Shown piece after piece: positions 52,407 to 63,473 of a DNA stretch of 64,000 bases. Source of the stretch: Pascua guehoae (Eukaryota > Basidiomycota > Tremellomycetes > Trichosporonales > Trichosporonaceae); contig BCJX01000002.1 of assembly GCA_001600415.1 (NCBI GenBank), forward strand, positions 1-64,000, given 5' to 3'. Each line of letters starts with the position of its first letter. Positions within the stretch are counted from its first letter, which is position 1. A program made the position numbers and the translations under genes. Under the pieces are notes generated by a model that ran no database searches, was not told where the DNA came from, and saw only the letters and a list, made by a program, of their open reading frames with translations.

Positions 52407-55177
52407 ATGTTGAACGAGGCACCAGCGACAGGACCTCCCCCCACGTTCGAAGATGACAAGTCGGCGACTCATTCGGGCGAGAAGCTCGGTTCCACAGAGC
52501 ACCAGGAAGTCTACGAAGTGGGCGAGGATGGCTGGACTCCTCCGGAAGAGTGGCTGTCACGGCTGCGCGAAGAGTACAGTGGCGAGCATACGGGCGAGAC
52601 GCTACCGCCGGGAGCCGACGCAGAGCGCACCGTCCGCTCCATTCTGACAATGGACGTCGACGAGTCTTTGGCGATTCTTAGGGAGACCATCAAGGACCAT
52701 GCCCAAGACTACACGTTTGACACAAAGCTCATGGACAAGATCAAGGAGCTCGTCAAGGGCAACGAGGCCTGTGGCATGGAATACAGCGAGTGGGCATTCG
52801 ACGTGTGCAAGTGGGCGGGCTTTATCCACAACTGGTCCCCATACGCCGAGGTCAGGGCTGTCACCCTCCCCTACGATGACCCCGAGGAACCATGCGAGAC
52901 CTTCCGAGCATATTTACTGGGTTTCTTCTGGGTGTGCTGCTGCACAGCTGTCAATACATTTTTCAGCCTACGTCAACCACCCATTCTCATCCCTTCGGGT
53001 GTCGTGCAGCTCCTCCTGGTGCCAATGGGTCGTTTCATGGCAGCCGTCTGTCCCGATTGGGGGTTGACCCTCTTTGGTACACGCTACAGCCTCAACCCGG
53101 GCCCGTGGAGCTCCAAGGAGCAGCTCTTTGCCACCATCATCTACCAGGGCGCGTCGAGCATCGGCAACTTTACGGGTCTCCTCGTCATGCGCTTGCCCTC
53201 AATGTTCGGTCAGCAGTGGGCGGGATTCGGCTTCTGCATCGTCCTCGCATTTGCGAATCAGGTCATGGGTATTGGCATGGCCGGCATCCTGCGTCGCCTC
53301 TCCGTCTACCCCATGGAAGCTGTATGGCCCAACACTCTGCCGACCCTCGCTCTGAACAGGACTCTAATCAGCCAAGATAACAAGCGCGAGACAATCAACG
53401 GGTGGAAGATTACACGTTATGTTTGCTTTGTCATCTCGGCCGTCTTCTTCCTCGTCTACTACTGGATCCCGAACAAGTTCTTTAGTGCGCTCCGCCTGTT
53501 CAACTGGATGACCTGGATCAAGCCCGACAACTTCAACCTCGCAGTCGTCACTGGATCGTACGGCGGAATGGGCTTCAACCCCTGGTCAACTTTTGACCCC
53601 AACACGTCGGGCTCGACTGTCATGCAATCGCCATTCTTTGCGTAAGTCGTGCTCGCCATCCCCGCCCCTGTGTCGCTGACACAACCCACAGGCAACTGCA
53701 GCAGTATGTTATGCGCGTCATTGCGGGCATCGCCATCCTCATCATGTACTACACCAACACGTCCTGGGCCGCGTACATGCCGATCAACTCGAACAGCGCC
53801 TTTGACAACACAATGTCATCGTACAACGTCTCTCGGGTCCTCGATTCCAACAATCACCTCGTCGACGAGGCTTACCTGTCGTACGGCCCACCCTACTATG
53901 CCATTGCCAACCTGTTTGTCACTGGCGCCAACTTTGTCTACTATACCTTTTCGATCATCTACGTCTTCGTCAAGTACTGGAGGCAATTGAAGAAGGCATT
54001 CGTCGGCATCTATGTCAACACCGTGAAGCGACAGTCGGTCTACACTGGCTTCAACGACGGCAGTGCCCGTATGATGCGTCGCTACCCCGAGGCACCCGAG
54101 TGGTGGTACACCATCGTATTCGGTTTTGGATTTATCTGCTCCATTATCGCCGTCGAGGCGTGGCCGACAGACACACCTTGGTGGTCCATCCTGGTTGTAA
54201 TCGCCGTCGGCGGCCTGCTCACCATCCCCTGGGTCATCATCGAGTCCATTGCCCACACTGGTATCCAGGTCAACGTTATCTGGCAAGTGTTGCCAGGTTT
54301 GCTCTGGCCAGGTCGTCCTATGCCCCAGCTCGTCATTCTCATGCTGGGCGGCGCATTCGAACAGATGGCGGGCACATTTGCCACCGACCTCAAGTACGCC
54401 CACTACGCGAGGCTGCCTCCCCGTGCCGTGTTGAGGGGCCACGTGTCGTCGGTCATGGTCAACTGCATCATATATGTCGGCATTCTCGAGGCTATGATGC
54501 TCTACTACAAGTCGGACACGACCCTGTGCCAGTGGGACAACAAGGCCTACATGGTTTGCCAGTACGCCAACGCGGTCTACAGCTCGACCATCTTCTACGG
54601 CGCGTTCGGCACCAAGATGATGTTCAGGCTCTACCCCGTCCTGCCCTGGTGCTTCCTCATTGGAGCCATTCTTGGTGCCCTCTGGGTCGGGTCGGAGAAG
54701 ATCCTCCCTCGTGTACGCGCACGCATTGTCGGGCACCTGGACAAGAACAGGCTCGAGTCCTTTGACAGGTACTTTTGGCGTCCGTGGGCGAGCGTCCTGG
54801 CTACCCTCAACCCGGCGATTGCCCTGTCTGGTGCCTTGAACTGGGCCGGCAACATGAACCTCACGTACGCAACGTTCGGTATCTACATCGCCTGGTACTT
54901 CCAGTACTATCTCAAACGCAAGTACACGGCCTGGTGGGGCAAGTACGCCTACCTCATCTTTGCCGGTCTCGCCGTTGGTGTCGCCATCTCTGGCCTCGTC
55001 GTCACCCTCGCCTTTAGCTTTGGGTCAGGCAAGAACGCAAACCTGGGTTGGTGGGGCAACAACGTCAACAAGGCCGGCGTAGACTACCAGCTCTACAACA
55101 ACAAAGCGTCCTTGAAGCCGCTGCCGGAAGCGGGCTACTTTGGTCTGTCGCCCGACCAGTACCCTCACAACTGGTGA
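52407..55177 (+). CDS. Oligopeptide transporter, OPT family
   Basis: Proton-coupled plasma-membrane importer of small peptides (or metal-chelates in some members). It has 906 residues in two exons (intron 53642-53691, 50 nt, spliced ...SPFFA-QLQQYVMR). A long acidic N-terminal domain (about 150 residues, 'VDESLAILRETIKDHAQDY') precedes about 14-16 hydrophobic helices. Family landmarks are 'FRAYLLGFFWVCCCTAVNTFF', 'PWSSKEQLF' after 'YSLNPG' (the NPGPFN.KEH position), 'YPMEAVWPNTLPTLALN', 'SYGGMGFNPWSTFD' and 'GGAFEQMAGTF'. The C-terminus is 'SPDQYPHNW'. This matches fungal OPT/ISP4-like proteins. Substrate is unknown. Siderophore or phytosiderophore transport is known only for the YSL branch, so a tie to the NIS gene 15 kb away is not implied. 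Confidence 0.92.
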
Positions 55178-55907
55178 GCGCTGGCGTGCGGGGGGGGAGG
55201 AGATAATCGGCGGGTTAATGTCTATTTTAGGTAGTGGAGACAGGGGGGTCGTTATAGCTGTCTTTAAAGTGATCAATGTCATGATATGCAGAGTGTCGGA
55301 ACAACGGGGCCCACCATGGGACCAGTCAACCGCCCAAGGACTTTCCAGTGGAAACCTCCTGTAGGAAGGTGAAACTGAATGAAGGCTGCAGTTGAAAGAG
55401 GCCCCGCATGCACGCTTGAGCGTACGTGGGACGATGCGTGCGCCGAGGATTGGGTCGTGCAACCCTACAGCATATAGCAGGCAACGTTGCACAAGGAGGT
55501 GGTGGACGAAAGGCGGTAGGGAACGCGAACAACCTTGAGGCACTGGCAACGCGTGGTACAGCGACTCGGCAAGAGGGAATCTCCGGAACCCAAATGTTCA
55601 CCAGTGGGATGGAACAGGAACCAAGAAGCTGGGATGATGACATGGCGGGGCATGTCGTGGCGCTGACGCGTAGTCATTCTTGGTGACTTGATTACCCGCA
55701 ATGTTTCACTCGAGTTGAGTCGTAAGCAGCTCCCCATCCGTAGTCGTGTAGTATAAAATCCTACGCGTGGATGTTGGAATTCGTCAGAAGCCACATGAAT
55801 GTTCGACACTCTCAACACCAGTTAGCAGGAAATAGCCTGCGGATGGAGATGCTTCACCGAGGCCTATCATTGCGCACGTTACCCTCCAAACAAGACGAAC
55901 AACGTCA
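55178..55907. other. Intergenic between OPT gene and tRNA-Gly
   Basis: 730 bp with no supported gene. The first 150 bp presumably include the transporter terminator region. Confidence 0.4.
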
Positions 55908-55998
55908 ACGCTTGTCGTCTAGTGGTAAGGATGCCACTCTTCCAGCAGCATCTGCAAGGATCAAAGTGGTGACAGGGGTTCGAGCCCCCTCAGGCGTA
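55908..55998 (+). tRNA. tRNA-Gly (UCC), intron-containing
   Basis: The acceptor ACGCTTG pairs with CAGGCGT, discriminator A. The anticodon stem CCACT/AGTGG encloses loop CT-TCC-A-A, interrupted by a 19-nt intron after position 37 (55945-55963). The T arm is AGGGG-TTCGAGC-CCCCT. The D arm contains GTCTAGTGGTAAGGAT. The anticodon read is UCC. All stems pair. Confidence 0.9.
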
Positions 55999-56629
55999 TG
56001 ATCTTCACTTTTTCGTGCCCATTCGGCCTCTGGGTGATCGCCCAAATCAGTGGAGCGGCGGTGCATGATGAGGGCTCGGTCCACAGCGGGGTCAGCATTG
56101 TAGAGTATGATGCCAGTGCAGCTGGCACTGCTGGAAGGTGGTCTTCATTCTGCCCTTAGTTCAAATGAATGTCGACCCATGACGGCCTCGAGATGCGGCG
56201 GACACTCCCTCCGAGAGGGTATGCGTGACTGTAACGCGACGGCTTCCCCAGTGCGAGTTTGTGAGTATGTATCGGAACACAGAACGGCAGTGCGTGAAAG
56301 AAACTGTTCTTCTGCAGAAGGTTTAGTTTTAGACTTGTAACGAGTGGTGCCATTTCACGACCCTAGAGCAGTCAGCCAATGGTGATCTGCAAGAGAGTGT
56401 TGCCTCGGGGCGTACATCGATCCCCTCTATACGAAACATGATGATAGGACGAGCATCACACTCTATGACAATGGCATGTGCAGCGTACAACACCCGTGGC
56501 CAACTGTCCCCAACGGCAGTCCTGGGTCTACCACAATGCTATAAAGCAGGACAATCGGCGACGTCCAGGTCGCAAAGTACTCGTCTCCAAATCCGATCCA
56601 TCCCTATGAATCTACGCCATTCCCATCGC
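55999..56629. other. Intergenic after tRNA-Gly
   Basis: A Pol III stop (cactttttc) follows the tRNA gene at about 56008. No coding sequence is supported beyond it. Confidence 0.4.
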
Positions 56630-57095
56630 TCGCCGCCGCGCTGGCGATGCGGACGTGGTGCGCGTCGCCTTCGAACGCTCCGAGGGTACCGTCACGTGGT
56701 ACATTGACGACAAGGCAAAGCACACGGCCACCAACCTCGGCTACTACTTGAGCGATCAGATGTCCATCCTATCGACCGCAGTGGCGTCGAGGAAGCGGCT
56801 GGTGACATTAACTAGCTCACGTGTGGATTTGGAATCGCCACCCTCTTGGACGGTTACAATGACACCAAGTAGCTCGCCTATGTCAGTCTCAACCCCGACC
56901 CCGGATGCTATGTCAATCGCGAACACACTCGGGGAACGTCACCTTGTTCGACAACGAAACCAAGCCCGAGAATCGTCTCTGGGCCAGGGCGGGGCCCATC
57001 TTCGCGAACTCGTCGTCTCCAACGGGAAGAAGTGCAACGAAAGAAAGGTGACAAGGAGAAGGGTGACAGGAAGAAGGGTGGGAAGAAGAAGTGAG
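56630..57095 (+). pseudogene. Decayed concanavalin-like (DUF6081-type) protein gene
   Basis: A frame reads 'VVRVAFERSEGTVTWYIDD' and 'NLGYYLSDQ', which resembles the beta-sandwich core of secreted concanavalin-A-like proteins. It then continues only through frame changes: 'GFGIATLLDGYNDTK' followed by a TAG stop, then 'LAYVSLNPDPGCYVNRE', then in another frame 'GNVTLFDNETKPENRLWARAG'. A Lys/Arg-rich low-complexity tail follows. At least one stop and one frameshift separate blocks that belong to one protein. No signal peptide exon is visible. Introns could explain part, but not all, of the breaks. Confidence 0.5.
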
Positions 57096-58259
57096 GCAGC
57101 AAGGGCTAGTCGAGGTCCACCACGGAGATGAATTCGACGGGAACTGCCTCTTAAAATATTTCCATCCTCCTGTTATGAGCAGGGTGTCGAAGAGTGGCAG
57201 GTCAGCAAGACTAGGAGAGGTGGGAGCGCTTTGCACCTCGTTCCGTGACAGAGATGCTCCCTTGCCAAGCAGAGCATATGTGATCCACTCATACTGGTAC
57301 CTCCCGCTCCCAGTCCGATGCCAATGCCGTAGAATGAACATGAAGCACCGCCAACGGTCGAAACTAGGTGATGGGTTGGGCCATTTATGTATTGGGCGAT
57401 GGGCCACAGCCAGCTCGAGTTGTATTGGCGGAGCTAGCAGAGATCATCTAGTTCGGTCCCAACGAATGGTGCGAGCGATAAGGGTTGTTGTATAATGCAT
57501 CAAGGTCGGCAACTGAAGGTTTACTGGGTGGGTTCAGTGGCAGAAAGAGCAGAAAATTGGTGAGGGGTTGAACAGTTGCCCCATTAGGTACAAATGTCGA
57601 ATGCGTTATGCGCAGGGGTATGATGCTCCGATGTTGCGACTGCATGAGTGGAGGATGTTGCGGGGCGGTCCAGCAGTAGAAGTTGCCTTGGCTGCATGGT
57701 TGGGCCATTGCAGCATTACCTTGGCTAGGTGAAGTGACCGTTAGCGGCAATCAATCGCTCATGAATGGAGGTATAGTGGTGGACAATCTCCACAACGTCC
57801 GCGCCACAAACACTGGCTCTCGCAGAGGCTATCGTACCGCCTATACTTGCATAAATAGCAAAGGATGTTCGGCAAGGGTGATAACTGGGAATTGTCAGTG
57901 GTGGATAGATGCAGAGACAGGTAACAAGACTACTCACCAGACAGTACATGGAATGTCTCGGCGTACATACAAGCAACACGTTAACAAAGTCCGACGATAT
58001 GACGACAAGGCAACGGTTGAACCGAGATGACTACAGTACACGGCAAAGAAGCTCATACAGTCAACATGCCTGACGGCATGGTGGTGAAGACACAGTCGAC
58101 GCTCATACAGTCAACATGCAGTCAACGCAATGTGACAGGACCTGACAAGGGATCGCGTAGTCTATTCGCGACCCGTCGAGGAGAGCGCTAACGCGATCCT
58201 AATCCGCATTGTGAGAGGGGGCGTGGGCCGTGGCGAAACACGGGGTAACGGCTGTAAAG
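57096..58259. other. Intergenic, with a 19-bp direct repeat
   Basis: No gene supported. GCTCATACAGTCAACATGC occurs at 58051-58069 and again at 58101-58119. Confidence 0.5.
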
Positions 58260-59339
58260 TCAGCTATACGTGATCGATGTCGGTTGAAGACCCACTGCTT
58301 CGACCGGGATAGCTTCCTCTTCCAGGCCGGATGAGTAGTGTTCGTCTTCCGAGGACGACGGCGAGGTTGACTCGGACAGGTCACCATCGTAGCGTGTCAC
58401 TGGAACACGTAGAGGTGGCAACATCTTGATGTCTGCAACGTGCTGGTCCCAGACACCTAGTAGACGGGGATCGTATGAAGGCTTTGGCTCGTTCATGACG
58501 GCAAACGCGTCGGCGCCGCGAGCAAAGCCCATGTCCAGGAGAGTGCGCGCGAATTTTGCAACATCGTCACGCAGTGGGAGCTCGCTCCGAAGCGGTGCGT
58601 CCATGGGGAGTGCCTTCAGCGCCTGGGGGTCAGCGATGGAAGACATAATGAGACCAGTAGCAAGGGTGGAAGGGGATGGAGGCTTGGCCAATGGTGAGAG
58701 TTCGAGGCTCGTGTGGCACAGATAAGGCGACAACAGTACAGATAAGATAATAGTCCCGACATGCGTGAACCGTGACATGAAGACTTGAGGGACTGCAGTG
58801 CGAGCACTAAACTCGCAAAGTTGGAACAAAAGACTCACCATCTCGTACGCGTCATCAATCATCGCGTTGGTCTGGAGGCGCCAGGCATCCACGCTTTCTA
58901 GACGGTGCTGGAGAATGAAAGTGTACTGGTCCATCGGGGGGAGGTGTCGGCAACTGGCACCTGTCCGATTCGGCCGCTCGAGGGCGTTTCTGCAAGTCAG
59001 CGACGGTGCTCAACAGCAAGGCATGGTCAGGAGGAAGCAACGTGGGAACAGATAAATATGGCGTTGCCACGATATGAATGGTAGGCATTGACGTATGAAT
59101 AAACATTGCTAGAGCCACACTTACAACTCATACACCTTGTCATAGACGGCGAGGATAAGACACGGCCCGTCGACATTGTCCCAGATGTTGTTGCGCTCGG
59201 CGGTTGCCCACGCAATGCTCGCTGCACGTGCGGCCGCTAACGCTCGAGGAATTTGGTCTGCTTGGTCGGGAAAGTGGGACCACCGTGCCGGGGGATGGCG
59301 TGTACGTGGGAACGTGCGTATTGGAGACGGGTTGGGCAT
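58260..59339 (-). CDS. Uncharacterised fungal protein
   Basis: Not recognised. Exon 1 starts MPNPSPIRTFPRTRHPP (59339) and contains 'ARAASIAWATAERNNIWDNV'. A GTAAGT donor at about 59119 and a GACTTGCAG acceptor at about 58988 join it in frame to 'NALERPNRTGASCRHLPPMD' and then 'YTFILQHRLESVDAWRLQTN'. A second intron (GTGAGTC donor at about 58840) leads to 'ALKALPMDAPLRSELPLRDD', a helical 'KFARTLLDMGFARGADAF' and an acidic Ser-rich tail (SESTSPSSSEDEHYSSG) before the stop at 58260. The three blocks share one frame chain. It may be a small scaffolding or signalling protein. No domain is evident. Shares its promoter region with the plus-strand gene at 59782. Confidence 0.55.
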
Positions 59340-59781
59340 GTTGTTGGTGGCTAGTTGGAATGGGATGGCAATGGATGGTGGTTATCACAAGCACATCGAG
59401 CTCGACGCCATTGATGGTGATGGAGCCAGAGGGCAGAGGGGCTGTGTCTCAGGGTAATGCCACGTGGTCAGGCGCGTGGTTGACGAAGAACCCAGTCAAC
59501 GTGCGCAGCCCTGAAAACTCACGCGAGCACCACGTGGGGACCCTGTAACTATTATTATTTTGTTAATCTTTGGTTTAAATTTCCATTAGCGGAAGCATTT
59601 ATTTGTGATGGAACACGGTATTCAACGGTAAACAAGGCGGGGCCTCTGACTGTCCGTCAACATTGGTCCCTCCACTCGACAACGCTGCATGCAAAACGAC
59701 ACTTTCGACTTTCGACTTTCTACAAAACGTGCAGCACAACGTCTGTCGATACCCCGTCGCTATCGCTGTCACGCCGGCAGC

Positions 59782-60816
59782 ATGGATCCCGTGTCATGGG
59801 TCGACCTCGAGAGCTCCTTTCGTACGCGCCAGCGCACGACCGCCCACAGGCGACCCGCCCCGCTCACCGCTCCCGCACTGCGCCTCCTGCGGAGCAGTGA
59901 AAGGGTGACCATCCGAAGGATACCAGACTTTATGGCGCGCATGGCATACGACGACCTGCATTTCAACATATTACATCTTCAGCATAAGGCACAGAGTGAA
60001 CTGGTCCCAACTGCAGAGGCCCAATGCCCAGAGTCATCGGTTCCAGTAGGGAGCGCCGGTCCTTGCACCGGCCCACCAACTTGGCACCCACACGTCGAGG
60101 ACCTCACGCATCATGTAGCGCTCGACGAGGGGCGCGCGCTCGACGCTCTCGTCACCATTGAACCCTTCCGAAGTCGTAACAATGCCCGTGTGCAGGCAGG
60201 ACTGCGCCACTACCGCAACCCTACGCGCCAGAGCCACCTCGTAAACACTCTCACAGTCGGTGTGCCACCGACCGCTGACCGGGTCGAGTGGGACCTGCTC
60301 ACTGTCAATGTCATATCCGCCAACTCGGCACTTGATGACGCACATCTCGAGCACCTCGACGCGTTCCTCGAGGACGACGAGCCGCCATTGCCAGACGGTG
60401 ACGACCTCGGAGGATGGGACAACGGCGCAGTAGATCTCAATCCTCCACCCGCAGAGCCACAAGAGAGTCCAAACGAGCCCTCTGACGTGACATACATACG
60501 AGTCAAGGTCGAGGGACATCGAGTCTCCTTTCTCCGTCCTGACGAGGTGCCGGTCCCACGGCACATTACGCCGACTCTGCGCCAGATCCTCAATGCTGCG
60601 GGGACGGCCAACACGACCGGCCACAGCCGGACGATGCTCTTCACTGGCAATTCGCACATCTTCATCGAGGTCTCTACCCTCACCGAGGTCGAAGTGCGCG
60701 TGTCGCGAGCCTTTGGGTCAAAGGCTGATGGGGCCGTCTGGCCTCTCCAGCGAGGATCTGCGAGCTTTCTCTTTTCGTCGGCCGCGGCCGTGTTCGACCG
60801 AATTCGGTACCCGTAG
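59782..60816 (+). CDS. Uncharacterised intronless protein
   Basis: Not recognised. A single open frame of 344 residues from MDPVSWVDLESSFRTR. An in-frame Met at 59689 would add 31 basic residues. The N-terminus is Arg-rich. The middle has an acidic Pro-rich region ('FLEDDEPPLPDGDDLGG') and the C-terminal third looks folded ('VTYIRVKVEGHRVSFLRPDE', 'RTMLFTGNSHIFIEVSTL', 'GSASFLFSSAAAVFDRIR'). Codon positions show the C/G third-base bias of neighbouring genes. There is no signal peptide or membrane segment. Confidence 0.6.
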   Translation: MDPVSWVDLESSFRTRQRTTAHRRPAPLTAPALRLLRSSERVTIRRIPDFMARMAYDDLHFNILHLQHKAQSELVPTAEAQCPESSVPVGSAGPCTGPPTWHPHVEDLTHHVALDEGRALDALVTIEPFRSRNNARVQAGLRHYRNPTRQSHLVNTLTVGVPPTADRVEWDLLTVNVISANSALDDAHLEHLDAFLEDDEPPLPDGDDLGGWDNGAVDLNPPPAEPQESPNEPSDVTYIRVKVEGHRVSFLRPDEVPVPRHITPTLRQILNAAGTANTTGHSRTMLFTGNSHIFIEVSTLTEVEVRVSRAFGSKADGAVWPLQRGSASFLFSSAAAVFDRIRYP

Positions 60817-61568
60817 CACGCTGGTACTGGTGCTCGGTCGTTCTCATCACCGGCAGACCCTCGGACATTGGCGCCGCGTTGGAGCGCTTGCGATGGGCTC
60901 ACTGTGGTTATCATTGATGGGATCGGGGACGATCCAATACCGACCTGTCCCCACGCGGCGGTCCGATCACTTTGGACCTGACCCAGCCGGGAGATGTGCC
61001 AAATGGCCGCACTGGAAGTCGGGGATACCCATCCCACGTTCCGTAAGGATCATACCCAGAGACTGCGCGTTCAGCACAGGCTTGTGCATCCCGCATGTCG
61101 CACGCACCACATCGGTCCGAACCGTGCAAAAGCAGGCGTGCTGCAAGGGCAGCCGCCGTGCAGGCAGTGTCCAAAAGGGCACCGACGTACCCAGTAATGA
61201 TATATGAAAGCAACGAGTGGGTGGTTTGTAACACCGTCGGGCCAGTCATGTGGTCCATGGGAACTATAATAGATACATAGACGTGGCTGCGTCAATGCGA
61301 TAGCCTAAACTCATATTATGCAGCAGGTTGTTCATCGTGTGTGGATGATCGACTGGCGTGTCGTTGGTGCGTGAAGCTGAACTGAGCCTATGTGGGCCAG
61401 GTTGCAACGATTGCCCGGGGTGTGGGAGTGTGCAGCATGCAGCAAAAGGTGTGAAATGGAATGATTTTCATGGTGATACTATACTGTGGACGATGTACAA
61501 TCTACGGTCTAAGAAGTAATACAAGCAATGTCAACAAGGGGCGTCGGCTGTAGTCGTGCGCGCGGTGT
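60817..61568. other. Intergenic, no gene seen
   Basis: About 750 bp between the plus-strand gene end and the convergent minus-strand small gene. It is more AT-rich toward 61200-61500. No supported gene. Confidence 0.45.
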
Positions 61569-62043
61569 TTAAATGACGCAGCAAAGGCGGCGGATGCCGG
61601 TGTAGTAGCGGCGCTTCTGAGCCTTGGTGCCCTTCTTGATACGCTTGCGGAACTCCTTCTCGTCGTCGTCGTATGGGAGGGGGTCGGGGTTGGCGTACGA
61701 CTCAACTGGTTATTAGCGCAGGGACTTGGGAACTGTGGACACGACAAGACTTACTGGCGGCGAGCTTTTCGAGGTTGCGGGCAAACGCCGTGAACTCGTA
61801 TGCGTCGTGCGTGTTCTCCCACCAAAGCGGGTTCTTGAAGTATGGACGGACGTATTCGTAAAGGAGCTTGGCGTGACGGCGCGCGAGGTAGATGACGAGC
61901 TCCTGGCTGTGGGGGCCAAAGATGCGGTCCTCGTCCTGGACGCGGTAGATGAGGTCGGGGATGTGGATGGTGTCCGTGGGCTTCATCGACTCGAGGATCC
62001 AGTAGTCGATGGGCATCTCGAGGGTGGGGTCGAAGTTGTGCAT
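61569..62043 (-). CDS. Small basic protein with C-terminal CaaX box
   Basis: Two exons, intron of 49 nt (GTAAGT ... CTAATAACCAG), 141 residues. It starts MHNFDPTLEMPIDYWILE. The body has 'DLIYRVQDEDRIFGPHSQEL' and 'RRHAKLLYEYVRPYFKNP'. The tail is strongly basic ('KEFRKRIKKGTKAQKRRYY') and ends in CCVI. That is a CaaX prenylation signal (Cys-Val-Ile context, with a second Cys adjacent) next to a polybasic stretch, so membrane attachment at the plasma membrane or endomembranes is likely. I do not recognise a domain and it is not a Ras-type GTPase (no P-loop). A GGTAGT simple repeat lies just upstream in the leader. Confidence 0.75.
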
Positions 62044-62046
62044 CGT

Positions 62047-62115
62047 GGTAGTGGTGTGTGTGCTGGTAGTGGGTGTGGTAGTGGTAGTGGTAGCGGTAGC
62101 GGTAGCTGTAGCTGG
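62047..62115. repeat. GGTAGT/GGTAGC simple repeat
   Basis: About eight units of GGTAGT, GGTAGC or GTGTG-related hexamers on the plus strand, immediately upstream of the CaaX protein start. It would lie in the 5' leader. Confidence 0.7.
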
Positions 62116-63473
62116 AGCTGTCGGTCGCGTTGAGTGAGCGAGAGTAGTTTGATGAGATGAGAGTTGAATGAAGAGACGTTGGGTGGGGGGAGGGGGTTTA
62201 TATGCACTGGAGGTGGGTGGGGGTCAGACATGAGCGCTTCGCGCAGGGGGGTATCATTGGGACGCATCCGGAATGAGAATGACGGAAGTGATGAGACAAG
62301 AGAGAGGTTGAAAGACGGATGCGGCGACATGGGTTGTAATCGCCACAGCCTGGCCCACGGATAGTGCCACACTAGCGCCAAATTTGCTTCCGCTCATCCG
62401 CAGCCACCCATTGTCCCCCTCTCCCCTCCTCTCTGTATCCTGCCTCTCGCCCAGTGTGCCAGTGCATGCATGCACTGCACGCATGTACGCACAGCGGGGT
62501 CTTCAAATAGCCAGCCAAGCATCCTATGTGAGTCTATAGTACATGCCAAGGCATGGTCATGTCTCAAAAGTGTGCCGTTGTGTGCCGTTTGGTCGCCGAA
62601 TCCGGCCTTCTGACTTCTGGCCCCAACGGCCCCTACCTCTGGTCGTCTCCTGCGGCTTGCGTCCATGGCACAGCCTTGGGGGCGAGTTGAGTGAGCTCAC
62701 ACGCTGCCCAGAACGCAGCACACTTGCGCCTACATCTTTGGCACAACCAGAGTGGTGCGGTATGGGGTTGGGAGAAAGACGGGCATGCCGGGCGGTCCCC
62801 GGGTGAGGTGAAAGACCCGCAGCCGCTCGCCTTGCGTGCACTCTGCTCAGAAGCATGACAGAGGCAACGCTAGTCGAGCATGTGTTCACACGCACACGAA
62901 GCTTGATCACTGTGAATCACACCTGCAGCGTACCGAGTATGATGCCTCTCCTGGGTTCTTTCTCTCGTCAGGCCAGCGATTGCCATGGCAAGAATAAGCC
63001 GATGATCCAAAGACTGACCGAGTTTCAGGGTTGCTTTGCTTAGCTGCTAGCTGCTTTTCCACTGGGAGAGCCTTGCTTCGGTCCGCCGTGTAACTACAGA
63101 TAAGCCCATCCGTGTCGCGCCAGGCGGATCAAGGGCGGAGATATCCTAGTGCCGATGAGCCATCCTGGAGGTCACAGGTCACCGAGCTGCTAGTAAACAG
63201 CGACCTCCTCCGAAGCCCAGCATTGGGGGACACGACCACGGGCGTTACATCGACAGTGTCTTGGCACCACACGTCAGGCTTTCCAACGTGTCCTCTTCTG
63301 ACATCTTCAGAGTAGCGGTACGCGATATACAATGCTTCTAGCCAGTGAGCTCCAGTAAGCATGCATTGGTACCGTGATCAACCACCTGCCTCAATGTCCA
63401 TCACCTCAACCTTGACTTGACCCAAAACACCCTGCCACTAGCGTCCAGCTTGCAAACCGTACGATCACTCCGT
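62116..63473. other. Intergenic, no gene seen
   Basis: About 1.35 kb. Short frames on both strands lack domains. It presumably contains the promoter of the CaaX gene and the 3' region of the edge gene. Confidence 0.45.

Noticed and set aside
53816..54736. 306-codon minus-strand open frame
   Set aside because: Antisense shadow of the OPT transporter exon 2.
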